Counted from the stretch's first letter, positions 12,907-25,921 are shown. The stretch is DNA of 64,000 bases from Sinotaia quadrata (GCA_028829895.1 CM054180.1:98679135-98743134), one strand, 5' to 3'. A program made the numbers and translations. The notes: generated by a model not told the origin, from the sequence alone.

Positions 12907-13001
12907 AATCCCAAACATAACAGAAAATCAGAATGATGACAATAATGACAAAATAGTGTTGATGAAAATAATAATTGTCCTCCAAGTGGACAATTCTGGT
13001 C
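12907..13001 (-). CDS. Candidate membrane-segment exon (gene B or separate), uncertain frame
   Basis: On the reverse strand a good acceptor (pyrimidine tract then TTTTCACAG) opens at 13001 and a strong donor GTAAGT follows 12907, giving a 95-nt exon. In one frame it reads ...NYYFHQHYFVIIVIILIFCY, a convincing transmembrane stretch running to the donor. Read from phase 1, as the other gene B exons suggest, it gives PELSTWRTIIIFINTILSLL and then stops. The two hydrophobic readings in different frames suggest a one-base indel inside an exon that was once a membrane anchor, or that only one reading is real. Exon boundaries look good; function and membership in gene B are inferred. Confidence 0.35.
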
Positions 13002-14690
13002 CTGTGAAAATAAAAATTTCATTAATTTACAAGAACACAAACAGTCAATTAAAAGATATACTGATAAACCACACATTATGTAAAGAAATATATGAGAAAC
13101 ATGTTAATATTTGAATTATTGAATGAAAAAATACATATAAGGTGATTTTAAGATACATGTATTTTCAAACCCTTTTCTTTTAGCCCAAACTTGACACTAA
13201 AATTATCTGCTTCTAATTTTTAATAAATAAGAAAATACATAATAAAAAATAAAAAGGTTAGAGAATAGTGTTATAATAGTGTTATAAGTAATAATAATAA
13301 CCAAATAATAATGAAAGTTCAGTTTCCTTCATCTTATTACCCCCAAGCAACAGACCTAGATTATTCAAGCATATATTGTTCATAATACATATGAATATAA
13401 TTGATAAACACAACAATTTAGATTTCCGAAAACCTACAACATTAACTGATGTTTAAAATACATTTAAAAAAAATTTACTTGAAGTTAACAGCATTTTAAA
13501 TGTTCATTTTGTTAATAAAGGAGAAAAAATATAAGTATAGTATTACAAATAACTCCTTGCATGTCGCACCCTCGCTTTAGAACACTGATATTTGTACACG
13601 TGTGTAGTGCTAGAATACACATACCAAATTTGAAAATGAAATAGGTCTCTTAAATATTCAAATAAATTCAGGAAACAATTCATAGTTTAGATAATGTGAT
13701 ATGTATATTAATTTAACTGATGAAAATTACATTTAAAGGTTATATAGATAAATTATATTAAAATATGAAAAATATTTTTGTGAAGTGGATGTGCCTATAA
13801 ATAACTTCATTATTAGATTTATTACATTTATTAGATGCACATAATTTTATAATTTATACATTTGTGAATACTGAAAGTGTACAAAGATTGGACATTATAA
13901 TAATCAGAATGACTGCATTCATATGTGAGTTCCAATTCTGCATACAATATAGTGGAATGGTCAACAATGTGTAAAACTATATAAATTATTACTATCAGCT
14001 AACAGGGAGCATCTATTCAAGCAGTGTTGAAATCTATATGTTTAATGTCACAGGACACAAGACTAACCTCTAGTAATAATCCATTTAAATTCCTTAACAA
14101 TATTACTTAAATGTTTTAATACATTTTACTGTCGTGAAACGAGATTTCATTTGGGCTAAAACTCAAAATTAACTCAAATTAAAGATTTTAATATGTAATG
14201 ATAAATAGCTAGTGTGAATGTGTACATAGTCAGAAGTTCAGATTTCTGGGAGAATGGTGGTGGGGAGGAGAATTGAGAGTAATGGAGGTTGCATCTCTTG
14301 TGTGGGCATATAAACATAGAGTGGAGAGCATGCCTTTATGTTGACCATTGTGTGCCAGGCTGTCATAAATGATGCTTCATGGGAAGGAGAAATTTCTAAA
14401 AATATAGTGGGGAGTGCATATAAAAACCTTTAACAATGTTGAGTCAGTACACTCACGAGCAGAGATGGTGACCCTGGAGCAACCAGGTGAAAAAGTCCAA
14501 ATTTTAAGAAACCTTAATTAAGAAAGTAAATGAGTGACTCTGAACGAAAGGAAGTAGAATTTAAAATGTATTCTTATGAATTTCGTAGTGTTTACAACAA
14601 TGAATTTATTCAGATAGGTAAGCATAATTAAGACTAACCTAAACAGTTAAAGAAGAAACTTATTATATATTTCTGGGTTTCTGATTTACA
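13002..14690. other. AT-rich non-coding stretch
   Basis: No supported exon or repeat. The sequence is mostly very AT-rich with short homopolymer runs. Confidence 0.4.
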
Positions 14691-14695
14691 ACAGA

Positions 14696-14851
14696 CATAC
14701 ATGCTTGTGTGGTTCTGCAGAAAGAATCAAAAATGAAGCGTGCATTTTGTGTGGGCTAGAGCTTCAATACGACCTAACAAGACAAAAGTTGAGTCAATTG
14801 TTAGATGAGAAAGTTGTGGCCCTTGTCTTCCTAAGAAAGATTTGTTTATGA
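14696..14851 (+). other. Unrecognised short frame with paired cysteines
   Basis: After an acceptor-like ACAACAG at 14688-14694, a 51-codon frame runs to a TGA at 14849. It begins HTCLCGSAERIKNEACILCG and continues with QYDLTRQKLSQLLDEKVVAL. The CxC...CxxC arrangement and the hydrophilic helix-like tail look protein-like, but I do not recognise it. It could be a terminal exon or a transposon zinc-finger relic. No partner exon was found. Confidence 0.25.
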
Positions 14852-15651
14852 ACATTTAATTTGGAAAGACAGATTATTCCGAAGTTTGGAAGTATAAATA
14901 TTGAAGCAGATAAATCTGATCATTGAAGAAACAACCACCATGATATCACTTAAATCCTATATTATTATATTATCTCTTTTAAAATGATTTTTATAATTAA
15001 ATTTTATTGTGTTAATTGTTCATTCTTATGTGTCTTTGTTAATGTAACTGTTAAATGTAAGTGTAACTCTGCATCATAATTGTAGTGTAGTGTCTCTTGT
15101 AATCTTAGTGTTGTAATTTGCATATTTTTATATTTTATATATAGTTATCTGTTGGGAGCTGGTGAGTCAGGAATAACAATACCCGATTAAAAATATGTAA
15201 GGCCATTGCCCCATAAATCCACGTCTTATTACTTGTATCAACATTGTATTTGACTTAGCAAACAGGCTGAAATGCATTTGAATTAATTGCATAAATACAA
15301 GTCACCTCAAATAGAATATAATTACAACAGTAGGGCTGTCAATTTTTTTCTGAAAAAGCTGCCCGGGTACCTGTCTAGATTTTGAATGGTGTGAATCTAG
15401 TGACTTACTATTAGTTATGATCTTTATATGTACAACACAAACATATTTTCAATATGATCAATCATTACATAAACTAAACTTCACTGCATCATTGTCCAAT
15501 CGCTTGGTGTGACTCCACCAGACAATGTCTTACCCATATTAAAAATATTACAACATTATTATTTAATTTATTGACGTCAAAATACTGACAAGTTTGTTTA
15601 CTGAAGTCTTATTAACATGCTGTTACTGCTCAGTGTGTGAGCCTACCCACG

Positions 15652-16210
15652 GCCGGTGTCATCAAATAAAGTATCCCCCATAATGAAGTCTCCTAGGGAG
15701 GTTTTATTTTAAAACAAATTCTCCGACGGATATTTTGTTTTAAAATAAAAGCTCCTAATTAAAATATAACCCCCCCCCCACTTAATTGTATTAACAATGC
15801 ACTGCATAAGGCAACAGGGCTCTGCAGTATGACGTCGCGAAACTGGATGACGTAGCCACTATCTGGCTCTCTGCTGATGGGGCGAGGTTTAGATGCAAGT
15901 TTAACTACACATAAAATAATTCTCAAACTGTTAGATTTTTATAAACAACTCAATGGAAGCAACCTCGAACAAAGAATTATGGAATAACTCAGCCTATAAA
16001 ACTGAAGCTCCAATGTAAATTTAATTCATTAAAGTCTGAATCTCCCACCACCACCACAGGTGATTTTATTTTGGGGTGGATTTATTTTACATTCATGGGT
16101 GATTTTATTTTAATCTGAGAGAATCCATTTTCTCTTCTCAGAGATTTTATTTTAAAATGAATCCATCATAGGGAGACTGTTTTGGGGAGGAATTATTTTC
16201 CAACACCGGC
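15652..16210. mobile_element. 559-bp MITE with GCCGGTGT termini
   Basis: The left end reads GCCGGTGTCATCAAATAAAG. The right end, reverse-complemented, reads GCCGGTGTTGGAAAATAATT. The interior is built from repeated TTTTATTTTAAAA words, including a near-palindrome around 15697-15750 in which two TTTTATTTTAAAACAAA-type arms face each other. No coding capacity. I could not fix a target-site duplication. Confidence 0.65.
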
Positions 16211-17565
16211 ACAATTTAGAAGGCCAAAATCTACACACATAAGGGTAATGCGAGTATGACCAGAGGAGTGTACTGAGCCACCAGTGTCAGTTCTCTCATC
16301 TAAAGCGTGATGACTTGCTCTCCCTCTGTCAGTTTTCTTTGCACCCCTTTGCATTATCTATTTTTGTGCCTTATCCTCAGCTGTGCAGTGCCCTAGAATG
16401 GCCTAGATGGTGTATAGACATATCAGACACATCACGGGTACCCGTTCACAATTTTACTACCTGGGTATTAGCTCAGCACTATACAACAGTTAATATGCGG
16501 AATATGCTAAAAAAATATCCACTAGTAAAAGATTGCTTAAAAATACCTCTACAACAGCATTTCAAATGTTTTAGTCTCTGTTGGATATGCCTTGACAAAA
16601 GACTAACTTCTAGTAAGATTTTTTTAAATGCCTCAATAGCAGTATTTAAAATGTTTTAATTTCTGTTAGATATGCCAATATGATTGCACATCATTTAACA
16701 TAAGCCTATCTTCTACTAAGATATTGTTTAAAAAATAGTATTTAAAATGTTTTATAATAGCAATTTATTCATTAAAACTATGTTTCATGAACAACAGCAT
16801 CAACACTGAGCAAATATATAACTCATAAGTAAACTACACTAATTATAATTATCAAATCAAGAGAGCCTTAATTAATATTTTAATCTGTAAAGCCCTTTAT
16901 CTAAATACTACTTAGGTAAATCACCAATCAAATGAGTAGTAATATGATTCAAACATCAGTGCCTTGCCCAGCTGTTAGTGCACAACACTGATCATACTAC
17001 AGTGCTTTAAGCTTTCATCTAAAGTAGCTTTATATATTACATAGACTCCATACTTTCACACTGGACCTGTCATTTTAATACATGAAGAAAAATTGTAAAT
17101 GTGATCAGTGTAGCAGCTATCTGCATTGATCCAGCCATTACATATATCAATAAAATTAATTCCTGGTAATGAAATATATGTGTGGCAGAGTAAATGTGCC
17201 TAACTCTATTTCTAGACTTAATTGTTATATAAAATGTTCAAGTGACACAACCTTATAAATGGTATTTTTGTAGGTAAACTCAGGTTGATTCTCTACATTG
17301 TGCTTGGAGAGAGCATTGAAGATTCTGGAACAGTTGTGTAACATGCCTCAAATGGAACATGTGAGACTTCGCCTAAATATGAAAGGCAGGGACTTGTTGC
17401 AAACCACTGACTGAAACATGTCCGCAACATTCTCCATCTTTGAATAGGTTATGTGCATTGACTTTAATTATTTCTCTGAAACTCCACTCTCATTTTAATG
17501 ATATCCATAAATTTGATTATGTTTTTATGTTAATCGACTGCTTATGTCTATGCTCTTTGATCATT
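16211..17565. other. Non-coding stretch
   Basis: A 114-codon forward frame (16315-16659) has no recognisable motif and uses AT-driven, repetitive sequence with related blocks repeated at about 16500-16660 and 16660-16760. I do not call it a gene. Confidence 0.35.
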
Positions 17566-17930
17566 ATGTATGTTATATATTTGATTATTGATTTAATAAA
17601 TTTATTGACCTTCTTACACTGATAACCTTATGTTGGAAAGAATGGGTGAATGGATGCTCACTAAGCATAGATTAAAAGATGGAATTGTCTTCTCCTTTAG
17701 TAAGAAGTTTTCCCTATATGGAAATGTTGTGTGATGGTAAATGTTTTTCTTTAATGTTGTGGAAGAGAGAAAACATTTACATCGCCCACATATCTGCCAA
17801 GTGAGAGAGACGAGTGGTGTCTTCTGGAGAATTATTAATAACATAAAGTAAGATTCTCATTACTTGTAATTAGTTATGGATGATTAATTAATAATATTAA
17901 CTAGGTGGTGTTAGCATCACATAAAGTGGG
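17566..17930 (+). repeat. Interspersed repeat R1, copy 1
   Basis: About 365 bp, defined by comparison with copies near 30656, 35155, 50165, 54570, 54795 and 58969. Landmarks in order: GATTTAATAAATTTATTGAC, TTCTTACAC, ATAACCTTATGTTGGA, TTAGTAAGAAGTTTTCC, TTGTGGAAGAGAGAAAAC, a TCTGCCAAGTGAGAGA block, TTATTAATAA and a terminal AACTAGGTGGTGTTAGCATC. Short frames inside all copies are shadows of the repeat. Confidence 0.8.
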
Positions 17931-18927
17931 TGGGCTCTGTCCAGGGATGAGCTGAAATTTGTTAAAAATTCTTAAACTAATTGTCATTGTGTTGACATTA
18001 GTAAATATGGAAAACAATTGTTGAAAAATCTGTTGAGCTTAGAACCTAACAGGGAAACACTCAGCTAAAAACAAAGCTAGAAGAGATACATTTGACTAGG
18101 GTAATAGACATTTAGAAAGCATTCTTATCTCACTTATTTTTATAACACTATCTAGAACTGTCTTACTTTGTCTATCCTTTTTTCTCTTTTAAAAAATATT
18201 GATCAACTTTTTGTTGATTGCATATTGTATTGACACCTGTATTACAATAGTTTCCATCACTGATGTGTGGAGATTATACTGTTTATAGTGATTGTGAATT
18301 TTAAGTAACTAGACTTAAAGTTTACTCGTTGTGTGTGGAGATACTTTTGTAAAATCAGTCAGCTCATCAATATGCTAGCTGTCACAAAACTGTAATGGAG
18401 TCAAGGACAAATTATACTTGACCTCCTAACCCATAATTAGTCTGCATTGTTAGGTTTAGCCTTTTGTGGACAGTGTCCTATTCATAACTGATATTTTTGG
18501 ATACATGTTTCGCGAGAATGATGTAATCACCACACTCTGGTGTGTGCGCTGTATTGAAGAAGAAAGCTCACTCCTATTATGTAATATCTCGAACAATAGC
18601 CGATTGTAGGTCATATCCAAGCCTGACGCTTGATTGATAGATTTCCCACCATAAATTCATATGCACCTTTATATACCATGAACCGATGCATTCATGAGGG
18701 AGGACCTGAAACACTTATCATCTAGGCATTGTATTGTTCCGTGAATCGTCTACAAACCTGTTGTGCTAAGGAGAGGTACCATGGTACTAGGCAAGGTAAT
18801 AACACATCGATTTCTTCAAATATTGTTTGTATTTTATTAAGATATCATTGTGTGAATTTGTGTATCTATCATTGTTGAAATTTATATTTATTGCTATTTC
18901 TCCAGACATGTGGCTTGATGATTGTCA

Positions 18928-18969
18928 CCACCCACCCTCCCTTCTCCGGCCGGAGGGGAGGGATGGTGG
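18928..18969. other. GC-rich inverted repeat centred on CCGGCCGG
   Basis: CCACCCACCCTCCCTTCTCC faces GGAGGGGAGGGATGGTGG across a CCGGCCGG centre at about 18946-18953, giving arms of about 20 bp with few mismatches. It stands out in AT-rich surroundings at the start of a GC-richer block. Confidence 0.6.
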
Positions 18970-21639
18970 CTTTATCGACGCCACGTAGGACTTGCATAGA
19001 TTGAATTGCAAAATCCGCACACAGAATACCAAGATGGTTGTTTGGCTCGAATTTAATTCTGCGTGTAGGTTACGTATTGCCGACGTGTTTGCATGTGTGC
19101 TTGCATACGGGTAGGGGTGAAGTGTAGACGGCACAGACAACACAACGTATAGCAACAACAGCATCCACTCTTTCGAAACCATAGACAGGAGAAAGGCCCA
19201 ATGTCAGAGTATATATCAAATTTATTGGTCTATGGGTTTCCTCTCACACGTTGGTTAGTCAGTCAGCCATCCACACTCGCACCCATGGGAAAGGGGGAAG
19301 AAAGAAGAAAGAAAAATGATAAATGATGAATTAAAATCAAAGAAATACAAAATTCAGTTTCTTCATGCAGTACTACTTCTAGGAACATTTAAGTATTATT
19401 CATCATAAAATAGAAATAATTATTTCAGAGTTCGGGCGCCGCTACTTATATCAAAGTTCAATAATAAACAAAGTTTGATACAAATAAACAAATGTCATTT
19501 AACTTGCAAGTCTTTTTCAATGGTTCCATCAATATCTCTTTCTATCAAGGTTTACTTCTAATTTTAGTTTTAATGCTTAATTAAGATTCTAGTTTTAGTT
19601 TTAGGTTCTAGTTTATATTTATGTGCTCTGAGATTTCTACCCTAATTAGAATTTACTTTTACTCACATAGGTATTGTCACTTTCTTCTTGTTCTCTGTTC
19701 ACATAGTTCGTTACTTTCTCTTGTTCTCTGCTCATATAATCAATGTTACTTTCTCTTGTGCTGGGCTCACATAGTTATCTTCACTTCCTTCTGGTGCTGG
19801 GGTGGGTTTTGATGATACAAAAAAAAAACATCGTCGACATCTCGACACGGCCGTCCCCACTGCTACGACGGCTGCTACCGCTTCACGCTCCCGTGCACTT
19901 CTCTCGTTAGGCCTAATTTCTCAACTCTCATTGCGTTCTCTCTTCCCTCTTCTTCTCTTCAATTTCTGCTCATTTCATCTCATCTCTTAACTTCGTTTCT
20001 CATCTCTTCTCTTCATCATAACTTCGTTTCTCATCTTCTCTTATTCACAACGGCCAACCTTTGCCGTTCTCGGCGGTATGCCTCATGCCTGACCGCTACT
20101 GCTTCATCTGCACCATTTCCCGTGCGCAACAACGTTAGACTTCCACCAGGAATATATCTCTGCCTGGAAAATAACCGATTGTCCGCGGTCTTTGCACAGA
20201 GTACCCAAGGTGGCTATCCTATTGATTGGCTCACTAAAACTGGGCGGCCATTACGGCGCGCTTTTTCATACACAGCTGGGTGATGTCTGGCACACTGATG
20301 CAGTGTCCAAGAATCCTCCTCCTGTTTTGCCATCACAGAATCGTAGAGTCTTCTTGGTACATATAAGCAGGGAGAAACTCTAACAGAGGTGTCCTTCACC
20401 CCTGTACAACATGCTACATTTTCCACGTTTCTCTTCCACGTTTCTCATCCGCTCCTGGCTCCATCTCCTCTTTTATACACAAAGTTCTTGCACGTCCCTT
20501 TCTCTGAGCTGACTGGTACACACCCTCCTTCCAGCACACACGCTATCCCCCTTCCAGCACTGCCCATTTACAACCAGCACTGTACTTGCTTAGGAATATT
20601 CTCTGCCCATCCTGGCCACCTCTGGCGTCCAGTTCTATCAGTGCCAAAGTATCAAGTTCCCAGTTGACACTGTGATTTACTTATCCATTTGGCCTATCTT
20701 AACTAACTCAGAGCACACACTAAAATCCCAGAGCAAGCTGTCCTACTCCTATTTTATTTTAAAAACTACAGTTACTGGCAGCTCATGGCCACCTGGCAAG
20801 CAGTACATTAACTCACAGCAAGACATGGTTGTACACACAGACCAACCTTTTTAACTTAGTAATACAATTATTAACTTTCCAATAACTCAACTTCTATTTC
20901 ACTAGTACTTTCACAAAACAATAGTAATTTCACAATAACAATATCAACTTAACTACCAAACATTTTTATAGTAGTGATTCTTAAAATGTTGTTTACATTT
21001 CAAAAACTCAGTCTGCCTCCGTCACGGACATAATTGGCGTCCCAGCGCTCGCTCACGAATTCCGAATTCCATACGCTGGCCCTACGCTGACATATATTTA
21101 TGGGCGTGATGTCCTGACCGCAGAGGGTCAAGCCAGCATTCTCTTGCAAGCTAATTATATCTTTTCCATTCCCCGACACGAACTTAAAGCTAATGTTTAG
21201 ACAAAGTGGTCATTTTCACCCTGTCCCTCTTTTAATTAACTTAGCGGTTTCGTTCATAGTTTAATTAGAAAATACTTAGAGGGAGAGAAAAAAATGTATT
21301 AATATTTCCTTGATTTTCGTGACAATGATAGTGTGGCTAAAGTAGAAATATTTGCATTTCTATTTGATTGTTGAATTGTGGAGTGATAAATTCATAAAGG
21401 TTGAGAAACGCTGAATCTTATTCTTTTTGTAAAGCTAAAATAACCGAGTTGTAACTGCAAAATGCTTGTGCGTGTTCATGTAAATTTTGCGTAACAATTT
21501 AATCCACTTCTGTGTGTAACGTTTTGTCCATAATTGTAACAAGCATGTGTGTGATTTTGAATTGTATTATTTCTTTGCATCTTTACATCTTTACATTATA
21601 TAATTGTCTACATTGGAATGATTAATCTCTTGCATGTAT
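18970..21639. other. GC-richer, C/T-rich block with promoter-like signals; probable old retroelement
   Basis: Base composition differs from the surroundings, with long CT-rich tracts at 19600-20050 and 20400-20650. At about 20220 a CTATTGATTGGCT (CCAAT-like, reverse) precedes GTACATATAAGCAGGG (TATA-like) near 20357, a spacing typical of a polymerase II or LTR promoter. Forward and reverse frames of 60-90 codons overlap here, but none has a motif I recognise. Retroelement identity is a guess from composition and promoter layout. Confidence 0.25.
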
Positions 21640-22539
21640 CATGTTGTATTTTAATTGTAACACGCATGAGCGTGACTTGAATTATATTTTTCATTATTGT
21701 ATTTATTTACTAAATGTAAAGATACAGAAGGTTGATTGTGAATAGGCTACACTATTGTCTATGCCACATGTATGGATTGTAAACCCGTAGGGATTGTCGC
21801 TCATGAGAATTATTATATTTTCAGAGTGGGTTCCTGTTCCTGGTTCTGTTTCTGTTTCCATTTCTACGTATTTTGGGCGTATGTTGTTCTTTGATTTATT
21901 CCTTGAACTGGTCTGGAGTTCTACCTGAGCTTTGAAGAGATTCTACAGAGTTTACTGGACACTGATCTTACAACTGCAGGTTGGAGATCGATGATTATGT
22001 TTACGTGACTGTTGCCAATATCCAACTACGTACCATTGGGGATGTGCGACGCTGCCATAATTGACGGAAGAGAAAACAGCTATCCAGTATCCTATGGACA
22101 CTGGAACTATTAACTGACTTTTTGTGATTCATGTGAGCTAGACACCAGGTAGTCCTAAAGACCATGTATCAAAATTTGATCTTTGGAATTACTTTGTTAC
22201 TTGTTAATTTTTATTAAATCTTTTTATTGTTATTCAATTGCAGTAGTTGACTAATTATTGCGAGAAAGACCAATTAGGACCGGGTGGGGGCTAGAGTTAA
22301 CAATGAAATGTTTGAATGCATAATTAGTTGTAACTGGATAACTTTTCCCAGTTTGTGCATTATTACACAGGTTTACCTGTCACTAAATTTGTTGTCTGAA
22401 ACTACGAGAATTAAATTTAACTAGACTGAATGGTGAATCTGGGCAACCAGTCTGTTGTCAGCGTAGGTGAGCGTGGAAATTCATTACTCTAAATCCTCAT
22501 ACTGAGACAGGGTCTATAAATAAATACTAAAATGTAACA
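21640..22539. repeat. Interspersed repeat family B, copy 2
   Basis: Colinear with 2000-2921. Shared blocks include the TTTTCAG plus GGTTCC region near 21820, the TTATTAAATC block near 22210, TTTGTTGTCTG near 22390, GGGCAACCAGTCTGT at 22441, and the end ending in AAATGTAACA at 22539. Same orientation as copy 1. Confidence 0.5.
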
Positions 22540-22794
22540 ATGACCATGGTAGAGTTATTTTGCAATTTAAAAATGGAATTAGATTCACACAAGAAAAGGC
22601 AGCGATACTTACCAAAAGAATAATTTCTCTACACTTTAGTAGCCATTTGGGTTCACAAAATAGTTAAAACAAAGTTGAGGGCAGACTGTCAAAAATGTAT
22701 ACAACATTCTATACTAGTTAATGATAAATTTAATTATTGCAACAGCACAAATTTGAGAGCCAATATGTCTATGACTATGAGTCAGCTATTTTGT

Positions 22795-23350
22795 CAAGCT
22801 TAACTTTTAATTTTTCAATCACTTTTAGCAGTTCATCTTCTTTGCTTTTGGCTGACTTTTGCAGAGCATTAGACTTGCTTGTGAAGAAATAGTGCGAGGT
22901 AACAACTTTTAATATCCACAGAATTTCTGCTATTAACACATCATCTCTTCACATGTATGATGAAACTGAACAATAACAAACAGGTGAATCACGACTTTCG
23001 CTGTCTAAAGCTAAACCACTGGCACTGGTTACACTGCATGCACTGGTATTAGAATTTGTCGTTTGAGATTCAGTAGTCGAAATGGTATCATCAGAACTAA
23101 GCATAGTTTACAAAATTATGATATTGGAAGGTGATTTAGAGTCAATTTCCTAGCCCTTAGTAGGCTTACGTGTTTTGTTCCTTTCATGTGATTTCTGAAT
23201 GCAACTTCATCCATGTTTGGCACATTCCAACGATTTTACACACACTGTGCAAGTAGCCATGGTTCAGATTTGGATTTTCTGATATCCAGTCTTTGTAGTC
23301 GTCTTCTGACAGCCACATTTTGCTAAAGTGGCACTTTCCAGGCTTATTTT
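22795..23350 (-). pseudogene. Relic of a transposon-type zinc-finger (BED-like) protein
   Basis: Reading the reverse strand from 23350, broken frames give a CHFSKMWLSEDDYKDWISEN segment, then a cysteine/histidine stretch ending near TKGTKH, and further on EILWILKVVTSHYFF. The order (WLxxxxYxxWI, zinc-binding Cys/His pair ending in xKxH, then AEILWxLKxVxSHY) matches the N-terminal zinc finger and following helix of hAT-associated, BED-like proteins. Frames change several times and stops intervene, so it is decayed. The expected C-terminal region is not present beyond a KSKEDELLKVIEKLKVKLDK coiled stretch near 22800. Confidence 0.6.
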
Positions 23351-24502
23351 AGGAAAATAAAATCACTCAAAAACCCAAGGTGCATGCAAAAATGGTGGTA
23401 CAAAATAAGAACTAAGTTGATTTTGTAACCAATCAGAGCACAAGACAGTAAGTATTAAGAAAAAGACATACAATTAGACCTGTCATAAGATAATAGAAGT
23501 CAAACTTTGATAAGCAATGCAAACTATGCTTTCTGATTATCTCTCTTTTGTTATTTTAAAATTCTATGACTTTCCAAAACCCAATTTTTTCAATTTCATT
23601 TCTAAATCCAATCACTTTTCCAGGATTTCATGGCCCTGTATGGACTCTGAGAAAGGGTTATTTTTAGAAACAGTTAATATTTCTGCTATTTAATCATCTA
23701 AAATAAGAACTGATTTAATCACTGGATAGTGATTCAGTTACTTAAAATGCTATTAGCTTATCTGATGTACTCTTGAAGGACAGTGACATATCTGAGCAGA
23801 TGGATTCAGTGGTAATGCTGCTGATCCATTGCCATGTTGTTAAAATGGAATATTTGCTGACTACCCACCAGTTTATTCTTATGCTCACAGTCAAAGCATA
23901 TTGAACTGTGGGGATAAGAGTATAAGAGACAGAACCAAAAGTCTGTCCATTATCACTTCCTTCTCACAAACATTTTATCATAGCTAGAGTGTCAATTTCT
24001 TACAGCAAAATAAGGATAATTATAATAATAAACAAAGTTGGTGTTAAGAGATAACCACACACATTAGGCAGTTTCCACAGAGCAAAAAAATTCATTTCCA
24101 TATAAAGTGCATCAGCAACATTGATAACATATGAGGGTTAGGATAATTTCTATGGTTGACGATGCTGGACTAATGTGTATAATCACACAATCAAAGCATG
24201 TTTGGCTCAATAAATGTGGTAGTGGCAAAAATAAAGAGGATAAAGAAAGCTATTACCAATAGGAAAAGCACTGAGTAAAATGTCTTCAATAATTAAATGT
24301 ATGTCAAGTGAATTAAACTAAAAAGTGGAAGACATGAATATTCAATTGTCATTTCTGATTCACTTTATAAGTGTGCAATCTTTATCTGATTGTTTTACTT
24401 TAGTCAATATAAACAAAAATAATTATGAGATTCATAGGTTGACTTGTGAGCTTGGTCTCCCATGAACCACACATGAGTCTCAAAGACAGTGAACAGGAAT
24501 CC
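23351..24502. other. Non-coding stretch
   Basis: No supported exon or repeat seen. Probably intronic if gene B extends to 12.9 kb. Confidence 0.35.
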
Positions 24503-24523
24503 ATCTCTCTCTCTCTCTACACA

Positions 24524-24609
<86 letters not shown>
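24503..24609. repeat. (TC)n/(CA)n compound microsatellite
   Basis: A short (TC)n run at about 24503-24518 is followed by nearly 40 CA dinucleotides. The long frames through it on both strands are repeat translations. Confidence 0.97.
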
Positions 24610-25173
24610 ATTTATTAATTGTTTTTTTTAAAAGAACAAAGATTAGGCCAGCAACTTTTATAAATACAGTTATTTTAATGTTAAAGTTACAGTAAACATT
24701 CTCATTGTAACACAAGATCACCCCAATATTCAGCAAAGGCTTGTTTAAATGTTAGACCAAATTGCAATCATGGCTTGTTTCTTTGTTTCAAATGTAGTTA
24801 AGATATATATAAAAGCACATGACAGTGGTGCAGAGGGAACTTTGCTTTTAAATTTCAGTGTCATGCTTTCAATATGACTGGCTGTACTGAATTGTAAAAA
24901 AGACTTTTGGTGACCTTAGTACATTAAAAATCTTATAGTAGCTGACTTTTTCAACTGTTTACAATATCCACTGGCACTATGATAATGATTATGATTAAGA
25001 TTCATTTGCTATATGTAAACAATGCATAAACACTATTCATATGGCTTGTTTGCACAGATTAGCAGAGTTTCCTCATCAATTGATCTTTAAGTGTACCAAT
25101 GTGGTGTTTTATAAAATCAACTATTTTAGGTGATTTAGTTTTAATTCAGTAGTGCAAAGAATATAATTCTTAC

Positions 25174-25194
25174 CTGTAGGTGCAATTCCTTTAG
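25174..25194 (-). CDS. Candidate 21-nt microexon of gene B, repeat copy 1
   Basis: On the reverse strand, TTTTTTCAG precedes the exon and GTAAGAAT follows it. In phase 1, matching the end of the exon at 32584-32663, it encodes (S)KGIAPT plus a split codon. The 21-nt length keeps phase 1, so including or skipping it would not break the frame. A short A/P/T peptide would suit a juxtamembrane stalk. Evidence is splice signals, phase and conservation among repeat copies; usage is not proven. Confidence 0.4.
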
Positions 25195-25903
25195 CTGAAA
25201 AAACAGTAAAGAAAAGAAAATCACTGTGTTACAAGTATATCATCACTTTTTGCGCTCATTAACATTAGGGGAATCTTATAGTACACTAAAGTATGAAGCT
25301 ATTGAACATTTTCTCTGAGAATTCATTGGAATTTCTTGGGGCTTTATGGTAAGGCATTTAAATAAGGGGAATTTAAAAATGGCATCCATACCTTCCATAA
25401 AAAAACATAAAAACATATATATTTTATTTCCAGAGTAGATGCAACAATGGAGAATGGCTGCAACAATTTACATGTAGGTGCTAAGTATAACTAACATAAG
25501 ATAACCTCTCAACATTCAGTAGGTATAAACTGATATAATAAAATATGTAATTTTAAATATTAAAGTATTTCCAGTCCATTTTTTGTTATCTTAAATTTCC
25601 AATCCATTTATCTATTTAGATGTGGATAGTTCATACCTTATATAAGTTCAAATTCTGCAAAAATTAAAGCAAAGTTTAAGCCAGCAACTGTTTACAATAT
25701 CCACTGGCACTATGATAATGATTATTATTAAGATTCATTTGCTATATGTAAACAATGCATAAACACTATTCATATGGCTTGTTTGCACAGATTAGCAGAG
25801 TTTCATCAGTTGATCTTTAAGTGTACCAATGTGGTGTTTTTTAAAATCAACTATTTTAGGTGATTTAGTTTAAATTCAGTAGTGCAAAGAATATAATTCT
25901 TAC

Positions 25904-25921
25904 CTGCAGGTGCAACAATTG
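25904..25921 (-). CDS. Candidate 18-nt microexon of gene B, repeat copy 2
   Basis: This is the counterpart of the 25174-25194 element in the next repeat copy. The reverse strand has a long pyrimidine tract ending CACAG and a donor GTAAGAAT. It is three bases shorter than copy 1 and so still divisible by three. In phase 1 it encodes (x)IVAPA plus a split codon. The repeat flanks are highly similar to copy 1 while the core peptide differs. Confidence 0.4.

Noticed and set aside
22580..22640. A possible ~21-nt reverse-strand microexon ending at a GTAAGT donor near 22609
   Set aside because: The donor is good but the upstream acceptor has no pyrimidine tract, phase 1 hits a stop at once, and there is no repeat support as for the 25-26 kb microexons.
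24404..24736. Long frames on both strands (up to 110 codons)
   Set aside because: They are translations of the (CA)n repeat, not genes.
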